Source: JAXMAO01 sp046350375 (GTDB lineage Bacteria; Planctomycetota; Phycisphaerae; UBA1845; UTPLA1). From it: DNA of 64,000 bases. Each line of letters begins with the position of its first letter. Within the stretch, counting starts at the first letter, position 1. Below, piece after piece: positions 34,348-43,688 of this stretch. The notes beneath the pieces were generated by a model. That model had not been told where the DNA came from and ran no database searches. It saw only the letters and a program-made list of their open reading frames with translations. The DNA lies in contig JAXMAO010000001.1 of the NCBI GenBank assembly GCA_046350375.1, positions 248,001-312,000 of the forward strand. Reading direction: 5' to 3'. Made by a program: the position numbers and the translations under genes.

Positions 34348-37300
34348 ATGAACGACCGTCAAATCTGGACCAAGATCCTGATCGCCTCCGTTGTCACCGG
34401 CCTGGGCGTCTACGCCTCGTGGCCGATCGACGAGAAGCTCAAGTTCGGCATCGACCTCCAGGGCGGCTACAGCCTGCTCTACGAGATCGACGACACCGGC
34501 ATGGACGCCGCCCAGAAGGCCGGCCTGTCGGAGCAGGTCATGAAGGTGCTCCAGGAGCGCGTCGATCCGGACGGCGTGATGAACCTCGTCTGGCGTCCGG
34601 TGGGCTCGAACCGGCTCGAAATCCAGATGCCCCGTCCGTCCGAGGCGCTGCTGCGCGGGCGCCAGGCCTACGACGGGCTGCGCAACGAGCTGCGCGATTC
34701 GAACATCAAGCGCAGCGAGGTGCTGATCGCCATCAACCGCCCGGCCGCCGAGCGGACCGCGGCGCTCGAGGCGCTCGCGCGCGGTTCGGCGCGGCGCAAG
34801 CAGTTGCTGGCCGAGCTGGCCGCGATTCAGGACGCCCTGGTCGCCGCCAAGGCCGCCAACAACGTCGACGCCCTCAACGACAACGAAGACAAGCTCGACC
34901 ACAAGCTTGAAGACGTGCTCGCGACCAATGTCGACCTGGCGAAGCTCCAGGCCATTCTCGAGGCCAAGCCCAAGTCGAAGTTCCGCGCCGACGAACTCAA
35001 GAAACTGACCGATGCCCTGCCCGAGCGCGGCGACATGCTGCAGAAGGTCGTGGCCGCCTACGACGAGTGGCGCCAGAAGCGCGGCCGCGGCGGCACGCTC
35101 GACGATCCGGCCGACCTCGAGCGCCTGCTGCGCGGCGCCGGCGTGCTCGAGTTCCGCATTCTCGCCGAGACCGACCCGGCCGAACCGACGCGCTTCGACA
35201 CCTACCGCGCCAACCTGCAGAAGTACGGCCCGCGCCCGCGCGCCGGCGAAGAGACCTTCGCCTGGTTCGAGATCGAGAAGCCGCGCGACTATTTCAAGTC
35301 GCCCGACATCGACAAGACCTTCGAGCAGCGCAAGCGCTCCGAGCGCCAGGTCGTCGAGCGCTACGCCGACAAGTACTACGTGCTCTCTTACATCACCGCC
35401 AACAAGGCGCTCACCCACCGGCCCGGCGAGACCTCCTGGTCCCTGCGATCCTCCAACCCCACCCGCGACGACAAGGGTCGCCCGGCGGTGGCCTTCGAAC
35501 TCGACGAGCGCGGCGGCATCCGCTTTGAAGCGCTCACGCGCCTCAACAAGGACAAGCTGCTCTGCATCTTCCTCGACGACCGCGCCGTCTCGGCCGCCAC
35601 CATCAACGCCGTCATCCGCACGCGCGGCATCATCGAGGGCAACTTCACCGTCACCGAGGTTCAGGAACTGGTCAAGAAGCTCAACGCCGGCAGCCTGCCG
35701 CGCAAGCTCAAGGAGCCGCCCATCAGCGTCCGCGCCGTCGGCCCGAGCCTGGGCGCCGCCAACCGCGAGTCCGGCCTGCGCTCCAGCCAGTATGCCGCCG
35801 TCGCCGTCGCCGCCTTCATGCTCATCTACTATTTCTACGCCGGCGCCATCGCCGTCATCGCCGTCGGGCTCAACGTCCTGCTCACCCTCGCCGTCCTCGG
35901 CTTCATGGGCGCCACCTGGACCCTGGCCGGCGTCGCCGGTCTGGTGCTCTCGATCGGCATGGCGGTCGACGCCAACATCCTCATCAACGAGCGCATCCGC
36001 GAAGAGCAGGACCGCGGCATCCCGCTGCGCACCGCCATCCGGCTCGGCTACGAGCGCGCCCTGTCGGCCATCATCGACTCGAACCTGACCACCTTCATCA
36101 CCAGCGTCATCCTCTACTGGATCGCCAGTGAGGAGATCAAGGGCTTCGGCCTCACGCTGGCGGCCGGCGTCGTCATCAACATCTTCACCGCCGTCTCGCT
36201 GACGCGCGTCTTCTTCGAGTTCATGACCCTGCCGCGCGTCACGGCCGAGCTGGTAAAGGACTTCTTCGTCTGCGCCGCCGCGCCGCTGGCGGTGGGCGCC
36301 CTGCTGCTGTTTGCCGGCCGGGCGCTCATCGCCCCGGACAACCAGCCCGGCGCCCTGTCGCTGGCCTTCGCCCAGTTGCTGCTCTACGTCGGCGGGTCGG
36401 TCGCGGCGCTGTTCGTGCTCATGTGGATCGGCCGGGTCATTCACTCGGTCGCCGGATCGTCCGGCGGATCGCGCCTGCCCATGCTGCGCCTCATCGGCGT
36501 CCCCAAGATCGACTGGTACGCCAAGCGCCACCTGTTCTATTTCATGTCCGGCGTGCTCGCCGTCGGCGGGCTGGCGCTGTTCGCCACGCGCGATCCGAAG
36601 CAGCTGTACGACATCGAATTCCTCGGCGGCACCACCGCCTCGATCGACCTCAAGAACCCCGGCTCGCTCTCCGAGGCGGACATCCGCGCGCGAATGGGCC
36701 GCGCCGCCGACGAACTGGCCCAGTTCGCCGACGCCATCGGCCAGCGCGCCGACATCTCGGCCAAGGGCAACGAGTTCGTCCTCGGCGTGCCCGGCGTTCC
36801 GGCCGGTCGCATGCGCGACTTCCTCCAGGCCGTCCTCGGCGACTGGCTCGCCCCCAACGGCATGCGCGAGACCGGCGCCGAGCAGCTCACCCTCGCGACC
36901 AAGGGCGACGTGCAGATCGGCGCCGACGGCGTCTCCGACGCGAAGGCCGAGCCGACGCGCCTCGGCCTGCGCGGCGGACTGGCCCGCGTCGCGTCGCAGC
37001 TGCGCCGCTGGTCCGGCGACCTGCGCGAAGCGCAGATTCAGGAAGTGAAATCCGTCGAAGGCGCCTCCGCGGCCGGCGGCTCGTGGGACATCATCAGCCG
37101 CGTCACCAGCAAGGACGTGGTCGTCTCCGCCATCCTCTCGGCCATGGGCTCCGACGTCGACGTCGCGCCGTCGCTGGCCTTCGACATCCGCAAGAACGAG
37201 CGGCTGGCCGGCGCAGAATTCTTCCCCATTACTGACGCCGACCTCGCCAAGGTCACCGGCGACGCCTCGATCATCGCCGACGCCAGCGAGCACCGCGGCG

Positions 37301-38217
37301 GCGTCGCCCTGGTGCTCTCCGGGCTCAACCCGCCGCAAACCGCCGAGGCGCTCGGCAAGCGCATCGCCGCCATGCGCCTGCAACCCGGCTTCGAGCGCAC
37401 CGGCTGGCGCGACTCCGCCGTCGTCGGCCTGAAGAAGGCGTCGTCCGGCGACGGCTTCACCGACGTCGCCGTCATGGTCAGCGACGAAAACTTCGTCTAC
37501 GACGAGACGGCCGAGTCCTCCGAGGCGTGGCGCGCCAACCTGGCCGAGCCCGAGTCCCGGCTCGTCCGCGCCGCCCTCGAGCGCCAGACGTCGCTCGGCA
37601 AGATCGTGCAGTTCGCGCCGCAGGTCGCCTCCGAGGCCAAGAACAAGGCCTACATCGCGCTGGGCCTCTCGTGGATCGCCATCATCATCTACGTCTGGTT
37701 CCGCTTCGGGTCGATGACCTGGGGCGCGGCGGCCGTGATCGCGCTCATCCACGACGTCTTCGTGGCCCTCGGGTTCGTCGCCGTGTCGCAGTTCCTCGCC
37801 GGCACCGCCATCGGACAGGCGCTGCACATCGAGCACTTCCGCGTCGACCTCGCCATGGTCGCCGCCCTGCTGACGGTGGTGGGCTACTCCGTCAACGACA
37901 CCATCATCGTCTTCGACCGCATGCGCGAAAACCGAGGCAAGGCCGAAGAGCTGCGCCCGTCGCTCATCAACAACAGCATCAACCAGACCCTCTCGCGAAC
38001 CCTGCTCACCGTGTTGACCGTGCTGGTGACCGCTTTTATCATGTACTGGTACGGCGGCGCGGGCGTTCACGGCTTCATGTATGCCATGCTCATCGGCACC
38101 CTCAGCGGCTCCTACAGCTCCGTCTATGTCGCGAGCCCGCTGCTGCTGGCGCTGGCGCGGCGCATGAAGCCGACCGCGGACCGCACGGCTCGGCGACCGG
38201 CCATGGCCGGCGCATAG
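34348..38217 (+). CDS. secDF: Fused SecD-SecF protein export membrane protein
   Basis: This 1289-residue fusion has SecD (residues about 1-700) followed by SecF (about 710-1280). SecD shows the start KFGIDLQGGYSLLYEI, the long periplasmic part, and the helix 4-6 block with SIGMAVDANILINERIREE. SecF shows YDIEFLGGTTASIDL and the conserved GYSVNDTIIVFDRMRENRG. SecDF uses the proton gradient to pull exported proteins through SecYEG. The large periplasmic domain contains an extended alanine/lysine-rich coiled insertion near residues 120-230, more than in E. coli SecD. No yajC is adjacent. The LysM gene follows 22 bp later. Confidence 0.95.
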   Translation: MNDRQIWTKILIASVVTGLGVYASWPIDEKLKFGIDLQGGYSLLYEIDDTGMDAAQKAGLSEQVMKVLQERVDPDGVMNLVWRPVGSNRLEIQMPRPSEALLRGRQAYDGLRNELRDSNIKRSEVLIAINRPAAERTAALEALARGSARRKQLLAELAAIQDALVAAKAANNVDALNDNEDKLDHKLEDVLATNVDLAKLQAILEAKPKSKFRADELKKLTDALPERGDMLQKVVAAYDEWRQKRGRGGTLDDPADLERLLRGAGVLEFRILAETDPAEPTRFDTYRANLQKYGPRPRAGEETFAWFEIEKPRDYFKSPDIDKTFEQRKRSERQVVERYADKYYVLSYITANKALTHRPGETSWSLRSSNPTRDDKGRPAVAFELDERGGIRFEALTRLNKDKLLCIFLDDRAVSAATINAVIRTRGIIEGNFTVTEVQELVKKLNAGSLPRKLKEPPISVRAVGPSLGAANRESGLRSSQYAAVAVAAFMLIYYFYAGAIAVIAVGLNVLLTLAVLGFMGATWTLAGVAGLVLSIGMAVDANILINERIREEQDRGIPLRTAIRLGYERALSAIIDSNLTTFITSVILYWIASEEIKGFGLTLAAGVVINIFTAVSLTRVFFEFMTLPRVTAELVKDFFVCAAAPLAVGALLLFAGRALIAPDNQPGALSLAFAQLLLYVGGSVAALFVLMWIGRVIHSVAGSSGGSRLPMLRLIGVPKIDWYAKRHLFYFMSGVLAVGGLALFATRDPKQLYDIEFLGGTTASIDLKNPGSLSEADIRARMGRAADELAQFADAIGQRADISAKGNEFVLGVPGVPAGRMRDFLQAVLGDWLAPNGMRETGAEQLTLATKGDVQIGADGVSDAKAEPTRLGLRGGLARVASQLRRWSGDLREAQIQEVKSVEGASAAGGSWDIISRVTSKDVVVSAILSAMGSDVDVAPSLAFDIRKNERLAGAEFFPITDADLAKVTGDASIIADASEHRGGVALVLSGLNPPQTAEALGKRIAAMRLQPGFERTGWRDSAVVGLKKASSGDGFTDVAVMVSDENFVYDETAESSEAWRANLAEPESRLVRAALERQTSLGKIVQFAPQVASEAKNKAYIALGLSWIAIIIYVWFRFGSMTWGAAAVIALIHDVFVALGFVAVSQFLAGTAIGQALHIEHFRVDLAMVAALLTVVGYSVNDTIIVFDRMRENRGKAEELRPSLINNSINQTLSRTLLTVLTVLVTAFIMYWYGGAGVHGFMYAMLIGTLSGSYSSVYVASPLLLALARRMKPTADRTARRPAMAGA

Positions 38218-38239
38218 CCTCGAACCACGGAGGGTCATC

Positions 38240-39610
38240 ATGCGTTCGGAGACGCGCATCGGCGTCGTCATCGGGCTGGTCGTCGTCGTCGCCGCCAGCC
38301 TCTACTTCTGGCGCGCCCGACACGAAGAGCACGACGTCATCCTCGCCTTGGCGCCGCCCGCGGCCGGCCAGAACATGCCCGCTCAACCATCGGCCCTCCC
38401 GCCGCTGACGCCGCGCAATGCCGCGCCGGCAGCGCCCGCCGGCACACCCTCCGCCGGGCTGCGGCCGATCACCCTCGCCGCTGCGCAGATCGGCCCGCCG
38501 GCCTGGGCCCAGATGCCAGCCCGACCCGCCGTCCTGCCGCCGCGCTCCCAGATCGACGCGGTCGAGTCCGTCGCCATGGGGCCGCCGGCGCCGCGCCAAC
38601 CGGCCTTTTCCGCCGACGGCCGCCTGCCCGGCGGAACAATCCTGCCGCCGGTCACCCCGCTGCGCACCCATGCTTCAGAGACGCTCAAGTCGGCTGCCAA
38701 GTCAAAACCGCCGACGGATGCCCCGGCCGCGCCGCTGCCGATCGCCGGCACCAGCGTCGTCTCGCTCGACAATCGTCCCGCCCCGTCGCCACGCCCGGTC
38801 GAGCCGGTCGATCGCGATCGCGAGGCCTTCCTCGCCGAGTACAGGCAGGATCCCAATCGCTGGGTCTCTTCCGAACAGCCCGGCAGCGCCCCGAAGAGTG
38901 GGTCCGGCCGCGTCACCCTGCCGTCCGCCACCGAGCCGGCGCCGCAGCCCGGCTGGGTGGCCAGCAATGCCTCCGAGACCGCGCCCGGCAAGTCGGCCGA
39001 CCCCGCCGCCGCCGCGCCCGGCGCCGATGGCTGGCCGAGAAACTACGTCGTCAAGCGCGGCGACACCCTGGCCGCCATCGCGCGGCGCTTCTACGGCGAC
39101 GTCAACAAGGTGCGCGACATCCTCGAAGCCAACCCCAAGGTCCGCGGGCCCAAGCGTCTCTTCGTAGGCATGACCATCACGCTGCCGGCCCCCACGTCGC
39201 GCGACCGCGCCGTTCCGCCGCCCGCCGGTTCCAACGAGGCGCATGCCGCAGCGCCCGGCGACGCACACGCCGCCGAGCCGGCGCCCAGCTCCGCGCCGCC
39301 CGGCGCGCTGCGAACTTACGTCGTCCAGGCCGGCGATTCGTTCTACTCCATCGCCGCCGACCAACTCGGCAGCGGCAAGCGCTGGAAAGATGTGCTCTCG
39401 CTCAACAAGCGGCTCGTCCGCGGCGATCCGGCCAATCTCCGCCCGGGCATGGTCCTGCACCTGCCCGATCGCCCGGCCGGTGCGGCTGAGCCGGCCCCAG
39501 CGGTTGATGCGGGCGCGACCGGCCCGATCGCCCGCGGCCGAACGCCGCGCGTCGCCGATGCACGGTCCGACACGTCGACCGAGGTCATCGACGCGACCGA
39601 CGCCCCCTGA
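38240..39610 (+). CDS. Membrane-anchored two-LysM protein
   Basis: This 456-residue protein has one N-terminal transmembrane helix (GVVIGLVVVVAASLYFW), a long proline/alanine-rich linker and two LysM domains. The first is near residues 270-318 (YVVKRGDTLAAIARRFYGD to LFVGMTITLP); the second is near 355-405 (YVVQAGDSFYSIAADQLG to RPGMVLHLP). LysM domains bind N-acetylglucosamine polymers, so it probably tethers to peptidoglycan. The start has GGAGG. It may be cotranscribed with secDF. Confidence 0.85.
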   Translation: MRSETRIGVVIGLVVVVAASLYFWRARHEEHDVILALAPPAAGQNMPAQPSALPPLTPRNAAPAAPAGTPSAGLRPITLAAAQIGPPAWAQMPARPAVLPPRSQIDAVESVAMGPPAPRQPAFSADGRLPGGTILPPVTPLRTHASETLKSAAKSKPPTDAPAAPLPIAGTSVVSLDNRPAPSPRPVEPVDRDREAFLAEYRQDPNRWVSSEQPGSAPKSGSGRVTLPSATEPAPQPGWVASNASETAPGKSADPAAAAPGADGWPRNYVVKRGDTLAAIARRFYGDVNKVRDILEANPKVRGPKRLFVGMTITLPAPTSRDRAVPPPAGSNEAHAAAPGDAHAAEPAPSSAPPGALRTYVVQAGDSFYSIAADQLGSGKRWKDVLSLNKRLVRGDPANLRPGMVLHLPDRPAGAAEPAPAVDAGATGPIARGRTPRVADARSDTSTEVIDATDAP

Positions 39611-39644
39611 TTTCACCCGCACCCCTGTTCATCGAGGCTCGCGC

Positions 39645-40550
39645 ATGTCGCTACTCGTCACCGGCAGCATCGGAATCGACACCGTCGAAACTCCTCACGG
39701 CGCCGCGCGCGACGTGCTTGGCGGCTCGGCCGTCTATTTCTCCTTCGCCGCGTCGCTGCAAACCCCGGTGCGGCTGGTCGGCGTCGTCGGGGAAGATTTT
39801 CCCCCCGCGCTGCGCGAGGTCTTCGCCGGCCGCCCGATCGACCTGGCCGGGCTCGAGGTGCGGCGCGGGTCGCGCACCTTCCGCTGGCACGGGCGCTACG
39901 TCGGCGACATGAACTCGGCCGAGTCCATCCGCACCGACCTCAACGTGCTCGGCGAGGCCGGACCGAAGATTCCCCCCGCCTTTGCCGACAGCACCGTCGT
40001 CTTCCTCGCCAACACTCACCCGGCGCTGCAGCGCGAGCTGCTCGGCGCGGTCCGCGCGCCGCGCCTCGTGGTCGCCGACACCATGAACCTCTGGATCGAC
40101 ACCGCCCGCGACGAGTTGAAACGCACCCTCGCCTGCGGTCACGGCGTCGTCCTCAACGACGGCGAGGCGCGGCTGCTCTCCGGCCAGGCCAACCTCATCG
40201 ACGCCGGTCGCGCCGTGCTCGACCTCGGCCCGCGCTTCGTCATCGTCAAGAAAGGCGAGCACGGCTCGCTCTTGGTCACGCGCGACGAGCTCTTCAGCCT
40301 GCCGGCCTACCCCACCACGCGCGTCGTCGACCCCACCGGCGCCGGCGACAGCTTCGCCGGCGGCCTGCTCGGCTACCTCGCCGCCGCCGGACGCTTCGAG
40401 CCGGCCGACGTCCGCGCCGCCGTGGCGCGCGGCACGGTCACCGCGTCGTTCACCATCGAGGGCTTCTCGCTCGACGGGCTGCGCCGCGCCACGCGCGACG
40501 CGCTCGAGCAGCGCCTCGGCGAGCTCCGCAAGATGGTCCAGTTCGCCTGA
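39645..40550 (+). CDS. PfkB-family carbohydrate kinase
   Basis: This 301-residue ribokinase-fold enzyme phosphorylates a sugar or nucleoside with ATP. It shows the N-terminal substrate block VTGSIGIDTVETPHG with GGSAVYFSFAA, and the C-terminal signature VVDPTGAGDSFAGG with the catalytic aspartate in GAGD near residue 235. The length is typical. Which sugar is phosphorylated cannot be read. The ATG start lies 34 bp after the LysM gene and is preceded by CGAGG. It begins the run of closely spaced + strand genes thpR, hexapeptide acyltransferase and symporter. Confidence 0.88.
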   Translation: MSLLVTGSIGIDTVETPHGAARDVLGGSAVYFSFAASLQTPVRLVGVVGEDFPPALREVFAGRPIDLAGLEVRRGSRTFRWHGRYVGDMNSAESIRTDLNVLGEAGPKIPPAFADSTVVFLANTHPALQRELLGAVRAPRLVVADTMNLWIDTARDELKRTLACGHGVVLNDGEARLLSGQANLIDAGRAVLDLGPRFVIVKKGEHGSLLVTRDELFSLPAYPTTRVVDPTGAGDSFAGGLLGYLAAAGRFEPADVRAAVARGTVTASFTIEGFSLDGLRRATRDALEQRLGELRKMVQFA

Positions 40551-40583
40551 GGCGCCCCGTCGCCGCTCTCTCGTCGAGGTCGC

Positions 40584-41162
40584 ATGCGCCTCTTCGTCGC
40601 CATCGAACCCGGGAACGCCATCACCACCCGGCTCATCCGCCTCCAGCAGCAGATCGGCCAGTACGACGGCCTGCGCTGGCTCTCGGCCCCCCAGATGCAC
40701 CTCACCCTCAAATTCCTCGGCGACGTCGGCGATTCCGACCTGCCGGCCGTCTGCGATGCCGTCCGCTCCGCCGCCGCCGAGACCCTGCCGCTCTCCTGCG
40801 AACTGTCCGGCGTCGGCATCTTCCCGACCGCCGGCGCGGCGCGCATCCTCTGGGCCGGCGTCCGCGACCCCGACGGCGCCCTGGCCGCCTGCCACGAACG
40901 GTGCGAACTCGCCTTCGACGCCCTCGGTTTCCCGCGCGAGCGCCGCGCCTTCTCGCCCCACGTCACCATCGGCCGCGTGAGAAAACCGGCGTTGACGGCC
41001 ACCCTCCGCGCCGCCGTGGCCCGCGTGCCGGGCTTTCGCGGCGGCCGGATGGACGTGGACGAGCTGGTGCTGTTTGATTCCCTCCTGCAGCGGTCCGGAC
41101 CCGACTATGCCGCCGTCTGTCGCTGCCCGCTGGGCGCCGGCGGCGAGCCCGAAGACGCGTGA
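40584..41162 (+). CDS. thpR: RNA 2',3'-cyclic phosphodiesterase ThpR
   Basis: This 192-residue 2H phosphoesterase shows both HxTx motifs, MHLTLKFLGDVG near residue 38 and PHVTIGRVRKP near 130. It starts MRLFVAIEPG. ThpR opens 2',3'-cyclic phosphates on RNA ends and was first known as a 2'-5' RNA ligase. The fold and spacing of the motifs are normal. It is 33 bp after the kinase gene and seven bp before the acyltransferase start. Confidence 0.9.
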   Translation: MRLFVAIEPGNAITTRLIRLQQQIGQYDGLRWLSAPQMHLTLKFLGDVGDSDLPAVCDAVRSAAAETLPLSCELSGVGIFPTAGAARILWAGVRDPDGALAACHERCELAFDALGFPRERRAFSPHVTIGRVRKPALTATLRAAVARVPGFRGGRMDVDELVLFDSLLQRSGPDYAAVCRCPLGAGGEPEDA

Positions 41163-41169
41163 GGTGCCG

Positions 41170-42012
41170 GTGTACGAATCGCAATCCACGCCCGTGCCGC
41201 CCGGCGGCAACAAGCCGTTCGATCCGCGCCACTCGATGCGCATGTTCCTGGCGCTCGACGCCTGGGCGCGCCTCATCCTCTGGGCCGGCGCCGGCGTGCT
41301 GACCGTCCTGCTGTTCAACCGCTTTGATCTCTGGCCCCACGAACCGCCGCTCCGCACCGGCTGGCGCGCCGCCTATCACTGGGGCTGGTGCGCCATCGGC
41401 CTGGCGTTTGCCTACAACACGATCTACGTCCTACTGCTCATCCTGCTGCGCCTGCCCATTCCGCGCCCGCGCGAAGGCACCTATCCATTGGGCGCGCACG
41501 CCAAGCCCGGGCGCGACCTGGTCGCCGCCTGCTTCATCGCCGTGCTCACCAAGGCGCGCTACGAGCCGCCGTTCCCCGGATTCCTCGTCCACCACATGGC
41601 CAGCCTGCCGCCGCAGTCGTGGCTCATGGCCCGCATCTTCGGCCCCAGCTCGCGCTCCCTCGGCGTCACCGACGCCCGCATCCTCGACCCCGCCATGGTC
41701 ACCATCGGCCGCAACGTCGTCATCGGCCTGGGCGCCATCATCTCCGGCCACTGGCAGGAGCGCGACAGCGTCACCATCCGCCGCACCATCATCGAAGACG
41801 ACGTGCTCATCGGCGGCTGCGCCGTCATCTTCGGCGGCGTGCGCATCGGCCGCGGCGCGATGATCGGCGCGTCGGCCGTCGTGCTGCCCAACACCGTCGT
41901 CGGCGAAAACGAATTCTGGGCCGGCATCCCCGCCCGCAAGCTGCGAGACCTGCCGCGCGTCGATTCGCTCGTGCCGCCCGCCTCGCGCCCGGCCGGCACG
42001 CCGGCCGCATGA
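41170..42012 (+). CDS. Membrane-linked hexapeptide-repeat acyltransferase
   Basis: This 280-residue protein has a two-helix N-terminal membrane segment (LILWAGAGVLTVLLF and GLAFAYNTIYVLLLILL) and a C-terminal left-handed beta helix with hexapeptide repeats (MVTIGRNVVIGLGAIISG, DVLIGGCAVIFGGVRIGRGAMIGA). Such proteins acetylate or acylate sugars or polysaccharides. The start is a GTG seven bases after GAGG, directly after thpR; an ATG frame upstream lies inside thpR. The stop overlaps the symporter start by ATGA, so the two are coupled. The substrate is unknown. Confidence 0.8.
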   Translation: MYESQSTPVPPGGNKPFDPRHSMRMFLALDAWARLILWAGAGVLTVLLFNRFDLWPHEPPLRTGWRAAYHWGWCAIGLAFAYNTIYVLLLILLRLPIPRPREGTYPLGAHAKPGRDLVAACFIAVLTKARYEPPFPGFLVHHMASLPPQSWLMARIFGPSSRSLGVTDARILDPAMVTIGRNVVIGLGAIISGHWQERDSVTIRRTIIEDDVLIGGCAVIFGGVRIGRGAMIGASAVVLPNTVVGENEFWAGIPARKLRDLPRVDSLVPPASRPAGTPAA

Positions 42013-43688
42013 CCGCGCGCCTTGCCCTGCTGCTGGCGTCGTCCGCGCCCGGCGCACGCTTCGCCGCGCTCGACTGGGGCGTGCTCGCCGTCTATCTCGT
42101 CGGCACCACCTGGCTCGGCGCGCGCCTCGCCGGCCGCGCCGCCACCATCCGCGACTTCTTCCTGGGCGGCCGCAAGCTCCCCGCCTGGGCCGTCGCCGGC
42201 TCGAACATCGCCACCGAAGTCTCCGCCGTCACCTTCATCGCCGTGCCGGCCATCGTCTTCCGCCCCGGCGGCAACTTCACCTACCTGCAACTGGCGCTGG
42301 GGTCCATTCTCGCGCGGCTGATCATCGCCTACCTCTTCGTGCCGGCCTACTACGCCCGCGAGATCTACAGCCCCTACGAGTTCATGGGCCAGCGGCTCGG
42401 CCCCGGCGTGAACGCCGCCGCCACGGCGCTCTTCATGCTCGGCGCGACGCTGGCCCAGGGCGTCCGCGTGCTCACCACCGCGCTGGTCCTCGAAGTCATC
42501 GCCGACGTCCCGCTGGTCTATTCCATCTGGGTCATCGGCGCGTTCGCCATCGCCTGGACCCTGCTGGGCGGCATCACCACCGTCATCTGGACCGACGTCA
42601 TCCAGTTCGCAGTACTGCTCGGCGGCGCGGCCGTCTCGCTCGCGTGGGTCTTCAAGTCGGTCCCCGGCGGCGCGGCCACCGTCCTGGCCGCTGCCCGCGA
42701 TGCCGGCAAGTTTCACGCCCTCAACCTCAGCCTCAATCCGGCGCTGGAATACACCCTCTGGGCCGGCCTGTTCGGCACCACCTTCCTCAATCTCGCCGCC
42801 CTGGGCACCGACCAGGTCATGGCCCAGCGGATGTTCTGCTGCCGCGACGTCACCCGCCCGCCGCGCGATGCACCTCTCCAACGCCGGCCTGGTCGTCACC
42901 GTGCTGCTGCTCTTCGTTGGCGCGGGGCTCTTCGCCTACTACCAGCACTTCCCCTGCCCAACGCCGACGCCCAGCAAGTCCGCGAGCGCGCCGAGCGAAT
43001 CTTCCCGCTCTACATCGTCCGCGTCCTGCCGAGCGGCATCACCGGCCTGGTCATCGCCGCGATCTTCGCCGCCGCCATCTCAACCCTCGAAGGCACCCTG
43101 GCAGCGCTTTCGCAAACCACTGTCACCGCCGTGCTGCTGCCCGGCTGGCGCCGCCGCGGCCTGTCCGACGATGCCACCGACCGCCAGGCCATGCGCGCCG
43201 CGCGCTGGCTCATCATCGCCTGGGGTGTGGCGCTGTGCGGCGCCGCCACGGCGCTCATCCGCTTTCGCCATTACAAGAACCTGCTCGACCTCGCGCTGGC
43301 CATGCCCGGCTACACCTACGGCGCGCTGCTCGGCATGCTGCTCTTGGCGCTGCTGCCCGGGCGGCGCGACGACCGCGGCCTGATCTGGGCCGTGCCGACC
43401 TCGGTGGTAGCGATCTTCGCCATCAGCGTGCACGCCAACTGGGCCGCGCCCGCCACCTGGACCGCGCTGGGCGCGCTGCTGCTGCTCGGTGCGGCGCTGC
43501 TGTTCCGCGAGCCGGTGCGGCTGGCGCTGGTCTGCGTCGTTGTGCTGGGAGTGGAATGGCTTCGCCGAGCCACCGGCGCGGGCGGCCCGCTCGCCGGGCT
43601 GGCCTATCCGTGGTACTTCCCGATCGGAACCGCCGTGACGCTGCTGCTCGGCCTCGGTCTGGCGCGCGGTGCCGCGTCGCGGCGCTAG
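42009..43688 (+). CDS. Sodium:solute symporter (SSS family), locally frameshifted
   Basis: This protein of about 559 residues has about 13 helices and belongs to the SLC5/SSS group, which imports a substrate with sodium. The start DWGVLAVYLVGTTWLG, then FFLGGRKLPAWAVAGSNIATEVSAVTF, are typical family blocks. Between about 42855 and 42960 the reading frame gives an arginine/proline string, while the neighbouring frame gives AMHLSNAGLVVTVLLLFVG, a good transmembrane helix ending YYQHFP. The original frame resumes with NADAQQVRERAERIF. So two opposite one-base indels bracket helix 8 or so. Start overlaps the acyltransferase stop. Confidence 0.8.
   Translation: MTARLALLLASSAPGARFAALDWGVLAVYLVGTTWLGARLAGRAATIRDFFLGGRKLPAWAVAGSNIATEVSAVTFIAVPAIVFRPGGNFTYLQLALGSILARLIIAYLFVPAYYAREIYSPYEFMGQRLGPGVNAAATALFMLGATLAQGVRVLTTALVLEVIADVPLVYSIWVIGAFAIAWTLLGGITTVIWTDVIQFAVLLGGAAVSLAWVFKSVPGGAATVLAAARDAGKFHALNLSLNPALEYTLWAGLFGTTFLNLAALGTDQVMAQRMFCCRDVTRPPRDAPLQRRPGRHRAAALRWRGALRLLPALPLPNADAQQVRERAERIFPLYIVRVLPSGITGLVIAAIFAAAISTLEGTLAALSQTTVTAVLLPGWRRRGLSDDATDRQAMRAARWLIIAWGVALCGAATALIRFRHYKNLLDLALAMPGYTYGALLGMLLLALLPGRRDDRGLIWAVPTSVVAIFAISVHANWAAPATWTALGALLLLGAALLFREPVRLALVCVVVLGVEWLRRATGAGGPLAGLAYPWYFPIGTAVTLLLGLGLARGAASRR

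Noticed and set aside
34330..38271. A 1313-codon minus-strand open frame
   Set aside because: Antisense to secDF, whose motifs are unmistakable; the shadow has no motif.
42855..42960. A novel arginine-rich loop in the symporter
   Set aside because: The neighbouring frame encodes a normal transmembrane helix, so the loop is a frameshift product.
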